Of a DNA stretch of 64,000 nt, positions 46,001 through 57,017 are shown piece by piece. The notes below the pieces were generated by a model, which did no database searches, was not told the DNA's origin, and was given only the letters and a program-made list of their open reading frames with translations. This DNA is from Bimastos eiseni (taxonomy: Eukaryota > Annelida > Clitellata > Crassiclitellata > Lumbricidae): the NCBI GenBank assembly GCA_959347315.1, contig OY365807.1, positions 33,477,660 through 33,541,659 of the forward strand, written 5' to 3'. Made by a program: the position numbers and the translations under genes. How positions within the stretch are numbered: the stretch's first letter is position 1; each line of letters begins with the position of its first letter.

Positions 46001-49000
46001 TAATGCTTGCAGTTTAGCCTATTCACATGCGATGGAATATTAAGAAGAGTAGAGCCCAGAAATACTGCATGCATTAAAGAATTTTCAACAAGCCATCTGT
46101 TTAAAAAATAAAAAGGAAATAAACAGTGACTGATGTAAAAAAAATTATGTTTTTGTTATTCTGTCTTAGTGCTTTTAAAACCTAGGTTGAAATCCAACCT
46201 TGATTTATGATTCCAATTCATGGCTAGAAATCGCAATTTGAGTTATAAGACAGCGTGATATAAAAAAAATTTTTGGACTCAATTCTTTGATAATGTCTAC
46301 TCCTGTCCACTTATACTGTACTATGATGACATTTCTAATTTCTGTGTCCCGCATATTAGGTCTGCTGTGGCTTAAGGCTGGGTATTTGCTGTGATAGGTC
46401 CCCCCACATGGAATGACTTCCCCTTCCGCCATGTCTAGGATCTCTCCAGCATACTTTTGTTCTCTCAAGGCGTTTCTTTTCCATGGCTTCTGCACTGAAA
46501 ATACCAATGGCTAGTCTATACTGGGAGAATCGCTCTATTAACTTTTGGTTACGATATGCTACTACATATACATCCTGATTATAAAGCTATCCCATCATAG
46601 CAGTAGAAAACTGTGCTAATGTATCAAAAAGCTCACTGGTCAAACTGTATTACATCAATTTAAATTAAGTCTAAAACCCTGAACATTGTTTTGATGTATG
46701 TAAGCTTGCAACATTGTTTTATACAAGCACCAGTGGTGTTTGTTGTGTGTTCTCTTGTGGTACAGTTGAATACTGTATTTGATTTCCTAGAATGTTTTCA
46801 CCCTCTTAAATTGAATCCGTATTTGGGGCAACCCTGGTAGCTAGACAAAAACAAGTTCCGTTCCTTTTTGGATTAAACCATTGACACCAGTGACATTGTA
46901 TTTACTTCTTTGTTTACTGGTGATCAATAAATGATCTGAATATGACACCTGAATCTGTGCCATGATGAATATGGGATCCATGTTAAAAGACAAGATTAGC
47001 CATTTCAGTATTGTTTGCATTGGGCTCAATTGGTGTAATTGTTTATTCCATGACGGATTCAGTGTAGAAATGTGTTACTTTACGTGTATTCTTGATGTAA
47101 TGATGATGTAACCATGTTATTATCATTGATCGAATGCTAAATTCTGGGATTGGTATGTTTTAGGATGCACATAGCTGTCAGGTTGATTTTGACAAAGAAA
47201 ACAAAACTTCCTTGTTTGCTGTATATGATGGTCATGGAGGTAAGCACTGAGCACTCTAAGCAGTATATTTAACATCAGTTCAATTTAGAGCTAACTCTGT
47301 ATATTCAAAGTTAAGAGCAGCATCTCACCGTTTGGTTATGAATGAAGTTAAAATTACTTGCAGCTCTAACATCATGCGACAGATGTGTTTATGACAGTGC
47401 TTTGTGAGGTGATATGTGGAAATATACTGTAGCTACACTTTATTCGATAACTATTACAGATGAGAGTGTAACAGGCATACAAGTGTGTGATAATGTAACA
47501 GAACATTTGTCTAGCGTTGTCTGTTAATGGGCGCTTGGCCAGAGAGCAGGAAAGTCTTAAGGCAAAATAACTGCTTCAGTTTATGTTGCTATTGTGAAGA
47601 CCTTTGGATAGATGTTTGATTAGAACTGCAAGTGCTTATCAGATTTCTTAGCTGTGCACTGGATGCTTCGTTTTTAACAGAATTGATTGTGTTTTTAAAA
47701 TAGGAGCAGAGGTGGCACAGTACACATCCATGAAGTTTCCAAACTACTTGAAGACGATTTCACAGTACAATAAAGGAGAAATAAATGAGGCACTTATAGA
47801 GGCTTTTCTTGGATTTGATGCAACACTAACCGAAGAAAGTGTTATACGTCAGTTGAAGGATCTGGCTGGTGTTGAGACTGAAAATGAAGAAGTTGGTGAA
47901 GAAGGTATGTGGCCCTGTCCTGTCTAAGAAATTCTTTCAAATGTTGGGATGAAATCTTAGGATGTTGCTGATGTGTTTTCTGTGGCATCATGGTTGACTT
48001 ATTTTTCATGAAAAAAATCTGGTGCCAAACTTAACCTAAACTTTGTTAAGTTAAGTTCTCCAGTTAAATAAAAGTGTTCAGATAGAATTTGTTTCTTAAT
48101 CTTGGTTGGCCATGTATGCCACATATTCCAATTAACCAATTAACTTAAGTTATTAGTGTCATAATTAAATTTGGCCATTGTCTGGGACATCATTGAAACT
48201 GTATGACTTCTGTCCTTGAACCTCTACATTACAATTTAACACACATACTTGAATTATTATTAATACATTTTTCACAATGCTCCCATTGCAAAATGTAGCT
48301 CATTCTGTGTGCAAAATTATAATGTTGTGTTCATTGCAGGAGCCAGTATTGGCTTCACATTTCAGTTATATAATGGGTTACCAGCTAATATGCTGATCAG
48401 TGAACAGTTGGCATTGATGCTTTTAGACTTTCCCTTATTCGTACTATAAGAATATATATCACTTATGGGTAAGTTATTTGGTTCAGAATTTATTCTGTCA
48501 TGTTGACTTTCTTCTGATGATTCCAACTCAAGATTGTTTGCATACTTCTTTCTGTTTTTGTTTTAGCTAAGAACGAAGCAGCTGCTTTGTGTGAAGAAGC
48601 ATCTATGCCTTTGGAGAAGGTTCTTGAGCGCTACGGTGGCCAAGCGAGTGCTGGCTCACTGGTTTATTCACTGCGCAAACGACAGACTTTCCAGTCACCG
48701 GTAGTGAGGACAAAGGCCGACCAATCGGATGCCAATGAAAATGCTTCAGCCAATTCCAACAACAAAGAATCGCCAGATGCCACATCACAAAAACCGGAGC
48801 TAGATGACGTGAAAGCTAAACTTGAAGACAAGCTTGTCAATGGTTTCTGTGAGAATGATGCCAATCTAATCCAAACAGAAAGTATGGACAGTTCTACTAA
48901 AGAAGCAGCCTTAGGTCATGATGTTCTAAATGAGGAACCAGTGACATCCAGTAAAATAGAACCAACAGCAGAAACCGATTCTGAAATGGTCTGTGACAGT

Positions 49001-52000
49001 GAAGTGCGCAGTACATCTGAAAATGGAACTGATGCATCGAATTCAGGAAAGCAGATAATTCACGAAGAAGCAACAGCTGAGACCACCGTTGACGCAGGTT
49101 CTAGTCAGACTTCTGCAGAGTGTAATACCATAAAATCATCGACGGCAGAAATGGTAAATTCCGAAGTCATGATTATTTAATTTCCCTAAAGTTTGAATTA
49201 GTTGCAGTGTTTATGTGAATCATCCCTGTCGATTGCCAGATGATCAATCGCTTTTATGTATGCTTTGGACATTTATGTGACAGCTTGTGGCTGCCCTTTT
49301 AGACTGGTTACCTGTTGGCTCGTGTAACCAAGATATCTTTTCTTGTCTTAACGTCTCACTTGTCTTAATATCACTTTTTTGTAAACGTCTAAGTCATTGC
49401 ATGACTGCTTTTGGTTGAACTCATTTCTTGAGCATTTCTTCCGCAATGTGACACCATGCCTTTCTTCCTTGGCCATATTCAATTCAGTGTAGTGCTTTAG
49501 ATCCCTGTCTCCTTTTCCTATGTTTATGGTCTGCCAAGCGGCCTCTTCCAGTCTTTAAGGGATCTTTTCATTTGCAGCTTATTGGGCATTTCTTTGGTCC
49601 TTTTTTGGGTAACTCTTTGACATTGCCAAAACTTGCAATGTGTGATATCCAAAGAATGCAGCTTATGTGTTACTTATGCCTTCATCTTCTTGTTTGAGAT
49701 GGGAGGTCTGTGTATGAGGTAATTAGATTTATTTTCGGGTCTCACAACGGTAGAGCATAAATAGCAGTAAACACACAGTTTATAGTTTGAACTTTGTTCT
49801 AAGCTTTCAGCCTTGCGTCCAATGCCAGGTCTTTCTATTGAGTGAGATGTGAGTTCTTCCTGTACTTGTCCATCTTAATTGATCCAGCTTTAAATTATCT
49901 TTGTAGCTTCATTCTGAACAATCTTGCTATGATACAATATGTCATTAGAATATTTTGATTATTATTAGCTGCAAATACTTTACCATTGTTTTGTAATCCA
50001 AAAGGCTGTTCCAAGCGTCTGGTGTGTTTGCTGGTTTAAGCAGAATGATAATTAATTTTAGGAATTACATTATACCTGAATATTTATGTTGCTACTTTGC
50101 AAAGATTGTTGAATTTTGAATATTTCATTGCGAGTGCTTTCTGAGCAATTGTTCATCAGTATTAAGATGGCACATAGATATGTTTTAAGTATGCCTTTGG
50201 TAGAGCAACTGTAGGACCATTTGGCCACTCTCTAAATACGATGAAAGTAGTCCTTAATACAATTAGTTGACCATCCATCTGCACTTTCTTTGCTAGAAAA
50301 ATTTGTTTTTTTAATAAATAAATTCGTTTTTTAATTCAAACTAATAAGTATGCTCTAAGTAAAAAATGTTAACTAGTACAACAGGAATTTAATTTTCATT
50401 TTTACAGTCAGTGAAAGGCTGAAACAGACTGTCATCCTTCTGATCTTTGTACTAACATTCAGCCATCTCCCGCCATTGTTTGGGTGCCATTCGTACTGTG
50501 AATTAGCATTTGAACCGCATGTGAAATGGAGGATGGGCTGTATTTTCATCATACAAGCTCTGATGATTATTTGCAAGCCATGTAAAATTCTATTTCTCGA
50601 TTTCTTTTTTGGCTTTCTTAAATTTATTTTTTCTAAATTGACAGGAAACAACACCTGGACCAAGCAGTTCCAGTGCGTCTAGTTCCACCAATGTGACAGC
50701 TGTGGATAATGAAGATGACTCAGAGGCAGATACGGAGGAAGACGAGGAAGGCGATTCAGAGGAGGAAGATGGATGGAATTCAGAGGATGCAGAAGATGAC
50801 AGGTGATTCGGTTAAATAATATTGTGTGGACAATGACTTTAAAATAAGTTTCATAAACTGTTATTCATGCTTAAAGCCGAAGGATCTGAACATTTTGAAA
50901 TGAGAAACGACAGGATTAACCTTTCTTTCCAAATTGATATAGACACCTTCAAAAGCTTTTACTACTCTGCCTATTGAGTAGTTTCTGCATCGACTCCTTT
51001 GACTTCCATTTTAATTCTTGTTTTTGGTAATTTGTGATTTCCTGTTCATTCTAAAATATAAACTATGAGTTGCTTGGTACAATTGTTCATCAGGAGACCA
51101 CATTTTCTTGGTACACATTCCATTCTTTAATCTGTTTCTGCTTTTCAGGTTGATTGCAAGCAATAGCACCTAGTGTGTTTGGTGATGAAACTATAGACAA
51201 CACTGAATCCCATCAGTTACTGAAGTTTTACTGTAATATATAGAAATGAATACCTTTGTGCTTTAGTAATCCAGGTATTTTATATCATTTTTAAAAAGCT
51301 TCTCTTTGCCTGGTTTCAGTTTTGATGTGTCTAAGTGACAAAAATTTATTATGAACAAGGTTTTTTCTTTTCTTCTTAGTGATGATGATGAAGAAGCCTT
51401 AGACGGGATGGAGTATGATGAGGACGATGATGACGACGATGATGAGGATGATGCTGAAGAAGAAGGAGAAGTTTCAGCGATGGGTTGGAGCGAAGAGGTT
51501 GGTAATGTTCAATGGTTGCTACTGCAGCTATTAGATTTCATGCAGTTTACTGTTTAATGAGTAGGCCTAGCTATGTCAATTATTATGTGTGTCAAGTAGA
51601 ATAGAGCAAGATATAGGGTCGAATGCTCTTTGTTTATGCCTTGGCCAAGATCTCCAACTGTGGGAAGAGAGATTTTGCCAGTGGATTGTTTTGTGGAAAA
51701 CCAAGCAATTCCCATGATGTGTATTGTGTATGCGATGGTGGCTGACCGCGATTGTCGACAATTGCAAGACTCTTGTCACTAGAGCAATTGACCATACCAG
51801 TAGCAAAGTATAAATAAAAGGTATAACACCTTTGGGAAGTTACAGGGATGATTTGCAAAGCCAACAAGCAGACTATGACCAGAAGCTACAGTTCAAAGAA
51901 AAAACGAATGAGGGTTTTGTGCATGAGCTCGGTGACGAGACGTGTGGAAGAAGTGTACATCAAAAGCTGTAGACAGGAGCTAAGGCAAGAAAACAATTTT

Positions 52001-55000
52001 GTCAGTTGCTGCTGATTATCTAGCAGTTCTGCATACATGAATTGGTTTTCTGCAGAATCTAGACACAATGCACAATGTGCATTATTATATGTCACACAAT
52101 ATAACAAAACTGAATTTGGGTGCTACGTTCATATCCTGTTTGGTCGTGAATCAAGCGCATGAATGTCGAAAATGGACAACAGACACAAAGCAACCCACTG
52201 GCAAAATCTCTCTTCCCACAGTTGGAGATCTTGGCCAAGGCATAAACAAAGCAGAACATTATAATGAAGATGTGTGATCTTACTGGAATTGCTTGTGATG
52301 TTTCTGTGATGCATATCTAATGTACCATTTCTATTTCTACATTTAAGCCTGGAGCTGACAGTGGCTGCACAGCAGTTGTGGCATTGCTCAGGGGAAGAAC
52401 GCTGTACGTAGCCAACTCGGGTGATTCTCGCTGCGTCCTCAGCCGTGGTGGAACGGCCTTGGAAATGTCGGCCGATCACAAACCCGAGGACTCGCCGGAA
52501 AAAGAGCGCATTGTCAAAGCTGGCGGAAAAGTTACATGCGATGGGCGAGTCAATGGTGGACTTAACCTCTCTCGGGCGCTTGGTACGTTAGATATGTATT
52601 GTTCGTACTATCTGGATTTGATGTTCTGTGCTGATGTTTTCTTGGTATGAAGTGTTGCCTATTATCTTGACTTCTATAAATTTAGCTTCAATTTGACTTT
52701 GCCCTTATTACAGTTGCTTCAGAAGTGTCACATGCCTTGACATTGCAATTGTGCAAGAAGGACTTGTTCAAGGTCCTTACGCAAAGACTCCTCGGACGAG
52801 GGTCTAAACCGGACTGCCCACTTTGCAGACTGACCGCTCTCTGACCAATTTACCGCCATGCCACACTTCTGATGTTTATGCCGCTTTTAATGAATCAATT
52901 ATATGCAATTTTCAGAAACTTTCTGAAATTTGATATCGGCCTTCTTCCAACATCTTTTGCTGAGAAGTGCACATGCATCGATGGCACAATTACAGTTGTA
53001 CTGCAGAGCAATTGTGTGGAAAGGACTTGCTCAAGGTCCCTACTGATGCCTCGGACGAGGGTCGAACCCGCTCACTCAGCGCACACCCAGTGCTACGAGC
53101 AGATCACTCTAACCGATCAGCCACCGTGCCATACAACACGTACATTAACATACCATTTAACAGTTACCTTTTTATTCATTTGTTTAGGTCTTGTCCTTTG
53201 TCTAATGATTAATCAAGATGTGTGCATAAATCCATGTTCTTAAATCATATCTTTTGCTTCCTAGCAAAGGCTATGTTTAAGAACAAATTGAATTGCTGTT
53301 ATTTGATCATACCTAAGCCCAGAAATTTTGGAGTTCTCTGTGTGTAGCTTTTCCTTGTGCTCAGTAGCTCGTATAATTTTGTTCTTTACTTGAAACTCTT
53401 ATGTGTCTAGGTGTTTATCCATTATATGCTGCGTGTCAGCCTCATCAGGATGAGTTGATCTTCAATTGCCGCTTGGATTTGATGTCTTCTGAATTAAAAC
53501 ATCGATGCAGTTGAACAACTTTACTAATTAATGGCATTCATATTTTGTCAGCTTTTGAAGTATTTCTTTTTTTTTTCATATAGGTGACCACAGCTACAAA
53601 AGAAACACTAGCCTAGGTGCTCGTGAGCAGATGATCACTGCATTGCCAGATGTTAGAAGTGTTACACTCTGTGAAAACGATAGGTTCATGGTGCTTGCCT
53701 GTGATGGCATCTGGTTAGTACTGTCTTGTTAAGCATCTCTGTAAAAGCTCAATCAGGCTCATAATGCTCTTTCTGTAAAAAACTAGCATTAAAAAAATGT
53801 ATTATCTATCATGCTGAATATGTCGACTGACATTTGTTTTCGTTTTTTTTATTTTCTTTGACGACTTTATAATTGTATGCCTTTAAGACACAAGTCTTTT
53901 GTCTGACACTAAAATAGGAACATTCCTTGTTTGTTTTAATTGCAACGTGTGAGAATTTGAATCTTTCCTTTCAACTAAACATATCAATTTTAAGATTCTG
54001 CAACAAAATTATGACTGACATTATGTACTAGAATAAATAAGAAATTGTCTAACAGTTGGTGTAATTTTTTTGTAGGAATGTCATGACTAGCCAGGATGTT
54101 GTGGATTTCGTACAAGGACGACTCAGCAACGGTGTGACCAAGTTGTCAACTATCTGTGAAGAGGTTCGTTCTTTTTATTTCATGTGTCCATCAATATTTT
54201 CTACACAATTTGATATATATCTGTAAGGCCCATTTGCAAATTACATACTTGAGTTGCCGATTTCATGATCATAAGTATCTTAACCCTCGGTTACCCACTG
54301 GTGCAAAATTATGACATCAGAGAATTTGACCTTGACTGCGGGCTTATTGCCAGCAGGACCAGTGGGAATTACTTTGGACAGGTATAAATTGTAAATCCGT
54401 TGATTGGATGGGTTGTCATTATTGAAAAAACAATAGTTTGAGTTAATAGTGATGTAACCTATAATCCATTCCTCCCATTATTTGATGGTAACAGATTTAT
54501 TCTTTGTGTCATTGTCTGAAAAACATAATAGTTATAAATGTGATCAAAACCCATAGACCATTCATTGTAGAGCAGATGCATTGCCGTCGGACTCATACAG
54601 TAGCAGCTGCGGTCATTAGCGACTTCGTATGCTCACAATGTCGAGTGATCTCAATTTCAAAGTTATAATGTTTTTGGATGCCTAGTCTTTATTTCAGACT
54701 GAGAGCCTGCATAAGTGCTGTTTTTATGAAAGTTTCAGTTTATTGAATTAGTGAATTAATTAGTGAATTGATTAGTGAATTAGTGAATTGAAGTAGTGAA
54801 TTGATTAGTGAATTGATTAGTGAATTGATTATCGAATTAGTGAATTGATAAAGCCAATGCTGTGCCTTCACATTTTGCATTGTCCTCTGCTACTTCGGGC
54901 TTTCCAGAATTCTACGAAAAAGTTAAAGGAGCATTTAGACAAACAAATTGACAATTCAAATACCAACCTGCTGATTTTTTTTCTAAGATGTTCGACTTTT

Positions 55001-55209
55001 GCTTGGCACCTGACACGACCGGCGACGGAACAGGCTGTGACAACATGACTTGTGTCATCGTCAGATTTAACAAGCTACTTGATGACGAAAAAGACGTTAC
55101 CGTCGAAGTATCAAAGAAGCGAAAAGCTGACAGCGACGCCGAGGACAGTTCTGCTGCGAAGCGCAGCCGAGAGGAGTCGGTCGATGAGACCGAATCCAAG
55201 GATTTATAA
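42906..55209 (+). CDS. PPM1G: PPM1G, metal-dependent protein Ser/Thr phosphatase 1G
   Basis: Ten exons: 42906-43016, 47164-47239, 47704-47904, 48567-49153, 50645-50802, 51380-51497, 52348-52582, 53584-53713, 54076-54163, 54988-55209. Phases agree throughout and give 641 residues; the human protein is about 546. PPM-family enzymes dephosphorylate phospho-Ser/Thr with two Mg/Mn ions, and PPM1G is known as a nuclear enzyme linked to splicing factors and histones. Visible hallmarks: MGAYL start (N-myristoylation-type Gly2), GWR...EDAHSC, VYDGHGG (D59, G60), the long acidic insert between catalytic halves (about 140-417), [34 protein letters not shown] (D536), [10 protein letters not shown] (D586, N587), and a basic, nuclear-signal-like tail with KKRK. 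The metal-binding aspartates are present, so it should be active. The extra length is in exon 4, a Glu/Ser/Thr-rich stretch. Confidence 0.96.
43627..43736. repeat. Tandem duplication of about 54 bp in PPM1G intron 1
   Basis: ATGTTGATCAGAAATT...GCGCGACGCCATTTTGTCAT occurs twice in a row (43627 and 43682) with a few changes. Confidence 0.8.
43840..44195. repeat. Array of diverged ATCAATCCAGCTTCCATTT units
   Basis: Cassettes like TCATCGATTCAGCTTCCATT repeat at roughly 35-50 bp spacing (43876, 43912, 43995, 44030, 44173). Related units appear inverted at 43540-43600 and in weaker form near 11810-12010, 34490 and 38690. Confidence 0.6.
44253..44434. mobile_element. 182-bp MITE flanked by TTAA
   Basis: Inverted ends AGGCCAAGAAATGGCTGGCC and AGGCCAAGGAACAGCTGGCC, continuing into CAATTCA, with TTAA at 44249-44252 and 44435-44438. 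TTAA duplication is typical of piggyBac-type elements. A third, direct copy of the end motif lies at about 44279-44305. Located in PPM1G intron 1. Confidence 0.7.
47164..47239 (+). CDS. PPM1G: PPM1G exon 2 (residues 38-63)
   Basis: TTTTAG acceptor, GTAAGC donor. It encodes [15 protein letters not shown] and [11 protein letters not shown], with the first metal-binding Asp-Gly pair (D59-G60). Confidence 0.95.
47704..47904 (+). CDS. PPM1G: PPM1G exon 3 (residues 63-130)
   Basis: Starts [15 protein letters not shown] after AAATAG and runs to [12 protein letters not shown] before GTATGT. It aligns with the helical segment after DGHGG in PPM phosphatases. Confidence 0.94.
48567..49153 (+). CDS. 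PPM1G: PPM1G exon 4 (residues 130-325), acidic insert
   Basis: The acceptor TTTTAG at 48566 is set by [19 protein letters not shown], similar to NEEAALLHEEA in the human protein. The rest is Glu/Ser/Thr/Asn-rich and longer than the mammalian insert. The donor after ATG at 49153 (GTAAAT) keeps phase 0 with exon 5. The open frame continues past it to a stop at 49180, which would truncate the protein if the intron were retained. Confidence 0.9.
50645..50802 (+). CDS. PPM1G: PPM1G exon 5 (residues 326-378)
   Basis: CAG acceptor, then [14 protein letters not shown] followed by an Asp/Glu-rich stretch with [14 protein letters not shown], parallel to SEEEDGYSSEEAE in human PPM1G. Donor GTGATT. Confidence 0.9.
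51380..51497 (+). CDS. PPM1G: PPM1G exon 6 (residues 378-417), poly-acidic
   Basis: Encodes [17 protein letters not shown], a run of Asp, then [14 protein letters not shown]. The donor used is GAG/GTTGGT, the only nearby GT in the right phase; a better-looking GTAATG five bases on would shift the frame. Confidence 0.88.
51628..52256. mobile_element. Foldback-type element in PPM1G intron 6
   Basis: About 68 bp around TATGCCTTGGCCAAGATCTC at 51636-51700 recur inverted at 52185-52252 with few mismatches, enclosing roughly 480 bp without a coding frame. This is a long-terminal-inverted-repeat MITE or foldback structure. No target duplication was identified. Confidence 0.65.
52348..52582 (+). CDS. 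PPM1G: PPM1G exon 7 (residues 418-496), catalytic core
   Basis: [45 protein letters not shown] and [14 protein letters not shown] are near-identical to the PPM core. Acceptor ATTTAAG, donor GTACGT. Confidence 0.97.
52730..53135 (-). repeat. Pair of tRNA-like SINE units in PPM1G intron 7
   Basis: On the minus strand, 53135-52960 reads TGGCACGGTGGCTGATCGGT with GCGGGTTCGACCCTCGTCCG about 70 bp later, close to A and B boxes. A diverged second copy occupies 52865-52730 with TGGCATGGCGGTAAATTGGT and GGGTTTAGACCCTCGTCCG. Both are followed by AAGGACCTTGA-like tails. Confidence 0.6.
53584..53713 (+). CDS. PPM1G: PPM1G exon 8 (residues 496-539)
   Basis: [20 protein letters not shown] through [10 protein letters not shown], carrying the metal-binding Asp536. 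The donor GTTAGT splits the Trp codon, which is completed by the first base of exon 9. Confidence 0.96.
54076..54163 (+). CDS. PPM1G: PPM1G exon 9 (residues 539-568)
   Basis: [20 protein letters not shown] to STICEE, as in the NVMSSQEVVDFIQ segment of human PPM1G. Acceptor TTTGTAG, donor GTTCGT. Confidence 0.95.
54733..54846. repeat. Minisatellite in PPM1G intron 9
   Basis: GAATTAGTGAATTGATTAGT-type units repeat about seven times, 140 bp before exon 10. Confidence 0.85.
54988..55209 (+). CDS. PPM1G: PPM1G exon 10 (residues 569-641) and stop
   Basis: Starts [20 protein letters not shown], includes the terminal metal ligand Asp586, and ends in a Lys/Glu-rich tail ([12 protein letters not shown]) before TAA at 55207-55209. 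Confidence 0.95.
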   Translation: MFDFCLAPDTTGDGTGCDNMTCVIVRFNKLLDDEKDVTVEVSKKRKADSDAEDSSAAKRSREESVDETESKDL

Positions 55210-55299
55210 TAGAGTGGCATTCACTAACTGATTATATAGTCACGTTTGCAGGAGAGGGATGGCAAGATTTGGTTTTGAAGGCTCCTGCTGAATGTTGGC

Positions 55300-55562
55300 A
55301 ATAAAAGGATTCCAGTTTGTTTCTATCTAAATATACTTTTGAGGGAGTTGTGGATTATGACTTGACTTAATTTACAGGGTCAGCTCATAAATTCTTGTTT
55401 GTACGATGAATTTGTTCGTTTCATTCATCTTTACGTACTGCTGTTGTTAACTGCTCTTGACTCTCCAACCTACGATTTTGTTTCTTATTTGGTCATCTAA
55501 TAAATATTCGTTTATTGATATACATGGAAAACCATTACAATATGTTATCTGAGTTGAATAAA
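55300..55562 (+). terminator. PPM1G 3' UTR with poly(A) signals
   Basis: AATAAA hexamers occur at 55300-55305, 55499-55504 and 55557-55562, after the stop codon at 55209, consistent with alternative polyadenylation sites. The choice among them cannot be read from sequence. Confidence 0.5.
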
Positions 55563-57017
55563 TTGTGGATTTTGGTACAGTGATCAGATTACATTACCCC
55601 TTTTCTGGTTTTAATATTGAAAGGTGCTCCAATATTAATATTGAAAGGTGCTCCAATATTTAGTTCGCTGTTCAGCTTTTGTCTCCTTCGTCAACTGCCA
55701 CCTTATAACAATGCTATATGAATTGTCTAAGCAGTGTTTCTTGAAAGCTTTGCAAACCAATTTTTTAAAGTAATTTTTTTGACTCCATTTTCACAGATGG
55801 TTTGTCTGACCTTCATAGATTTGACCTTGTTTAGCGCTTTAAAGGACACCTGACTTGTTTTAAAGTATGTCGCAGAATGACCTTTCCCAAAGGTTGTTCG
55901 CACTTAGGTGTAACACATCTACTTAGCAATTTAACATCTTTTTGGATAAATTTTGGGTTTATGTCTACTCGAGTTTGCCAAGGAAAAGCAAGCAATTTTG
56001 GTTTCCACATAGTTCTTAATGACATCATAAGAAATTGGGAAATTCATTTGCAAAATAAGCTAAAAGGCTAAAAAAAAATCTTTTCCTTGTTGACAGTGCT
56101 TTTATGATTTTGATTGGCTTTTATAGATAACAGAGATGTTAATTGATTGGCAAGGGGAAATATGTGCATAGTAAATTGACTGCAAGGGGAAATATGTGCA
56201 CACATCATTAATAGTTTGTTGAAGTCCAATATCTGCAGAGGTGAATGTTTGAGGGAGTTAGATGTAATTTACTTTGGAATGATTTTGAGGGTGGTAGATT
56301 GGTCATCAAAGAGGCTGTACACTAATTAATTATTCCAGCTGTTCAACCGATAGAAGGAAGTGAATTTATTCAGGAGGTTGTCTATGAAGTTGACCAATTC
56401 TTAGGAATTTTGATCGATTTTTGAAACTGACAGAATGAATTAAAGTTGCTCTTGTTTAGCTTTAATTTAATTGGCTATTCAGTTTATAACGAGCATATTA
56501 AAGAAAATTGATTGTAGGCCTTCACTTTTCAGTGGAATTACGAGATCAACTGAGGAGGCGTTTGGTTTATCAAGGTTTATCAAGGTTAGGTCGCTCTGGT
56601 GCTTTGCATTTCAACTGAATTGCATAATGTGAATTACTCAATGGTTTACAGTTTCGTCTAGGAACTGTCATTGCATAAAAGCCTGTTCATTGGCAATTGT
56701 TTCATTTGTCATCCATGGTCACTGAATTGTTGCATGATTCAAGACCTGGGATATGTAAAAGTCAGCATGCATTTCCAGGCCCCTAGGCAAATCAGTCACA
56801 GGCCTCTTAGATGGAGGCAAGCATGTTCTGTAGCCAAAATATAATGAGTATGGTCAAACATAATTGTTATAAATCATGTGAGATGTTTAAACTTTTATAG
56901 GTAACTGTCAGCAGTATTATGTTTAACAAGACATTAACTTTGTTTAACTGATGAAAATATTTTTCTTTTGTTGATTGCTGATGGCCGAGGCCCTGGACAT
57001 TTTCGACCCCCTCTCTG

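Larger units (their letters stand above)
43017..47163 (+). other. PPM1G intron 1
   Basis: A 4.1-kb intron with the tandem duplication, the diverged CAGCTTCC arrays, the TTAA-flanked MITE and AT-rich DNA. Repeated phrases GGATCAACCCGAATCATTGA occur at 43363-43390 and 43763-43790. No coding exon was recognised within it. Confidence 0.8.
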
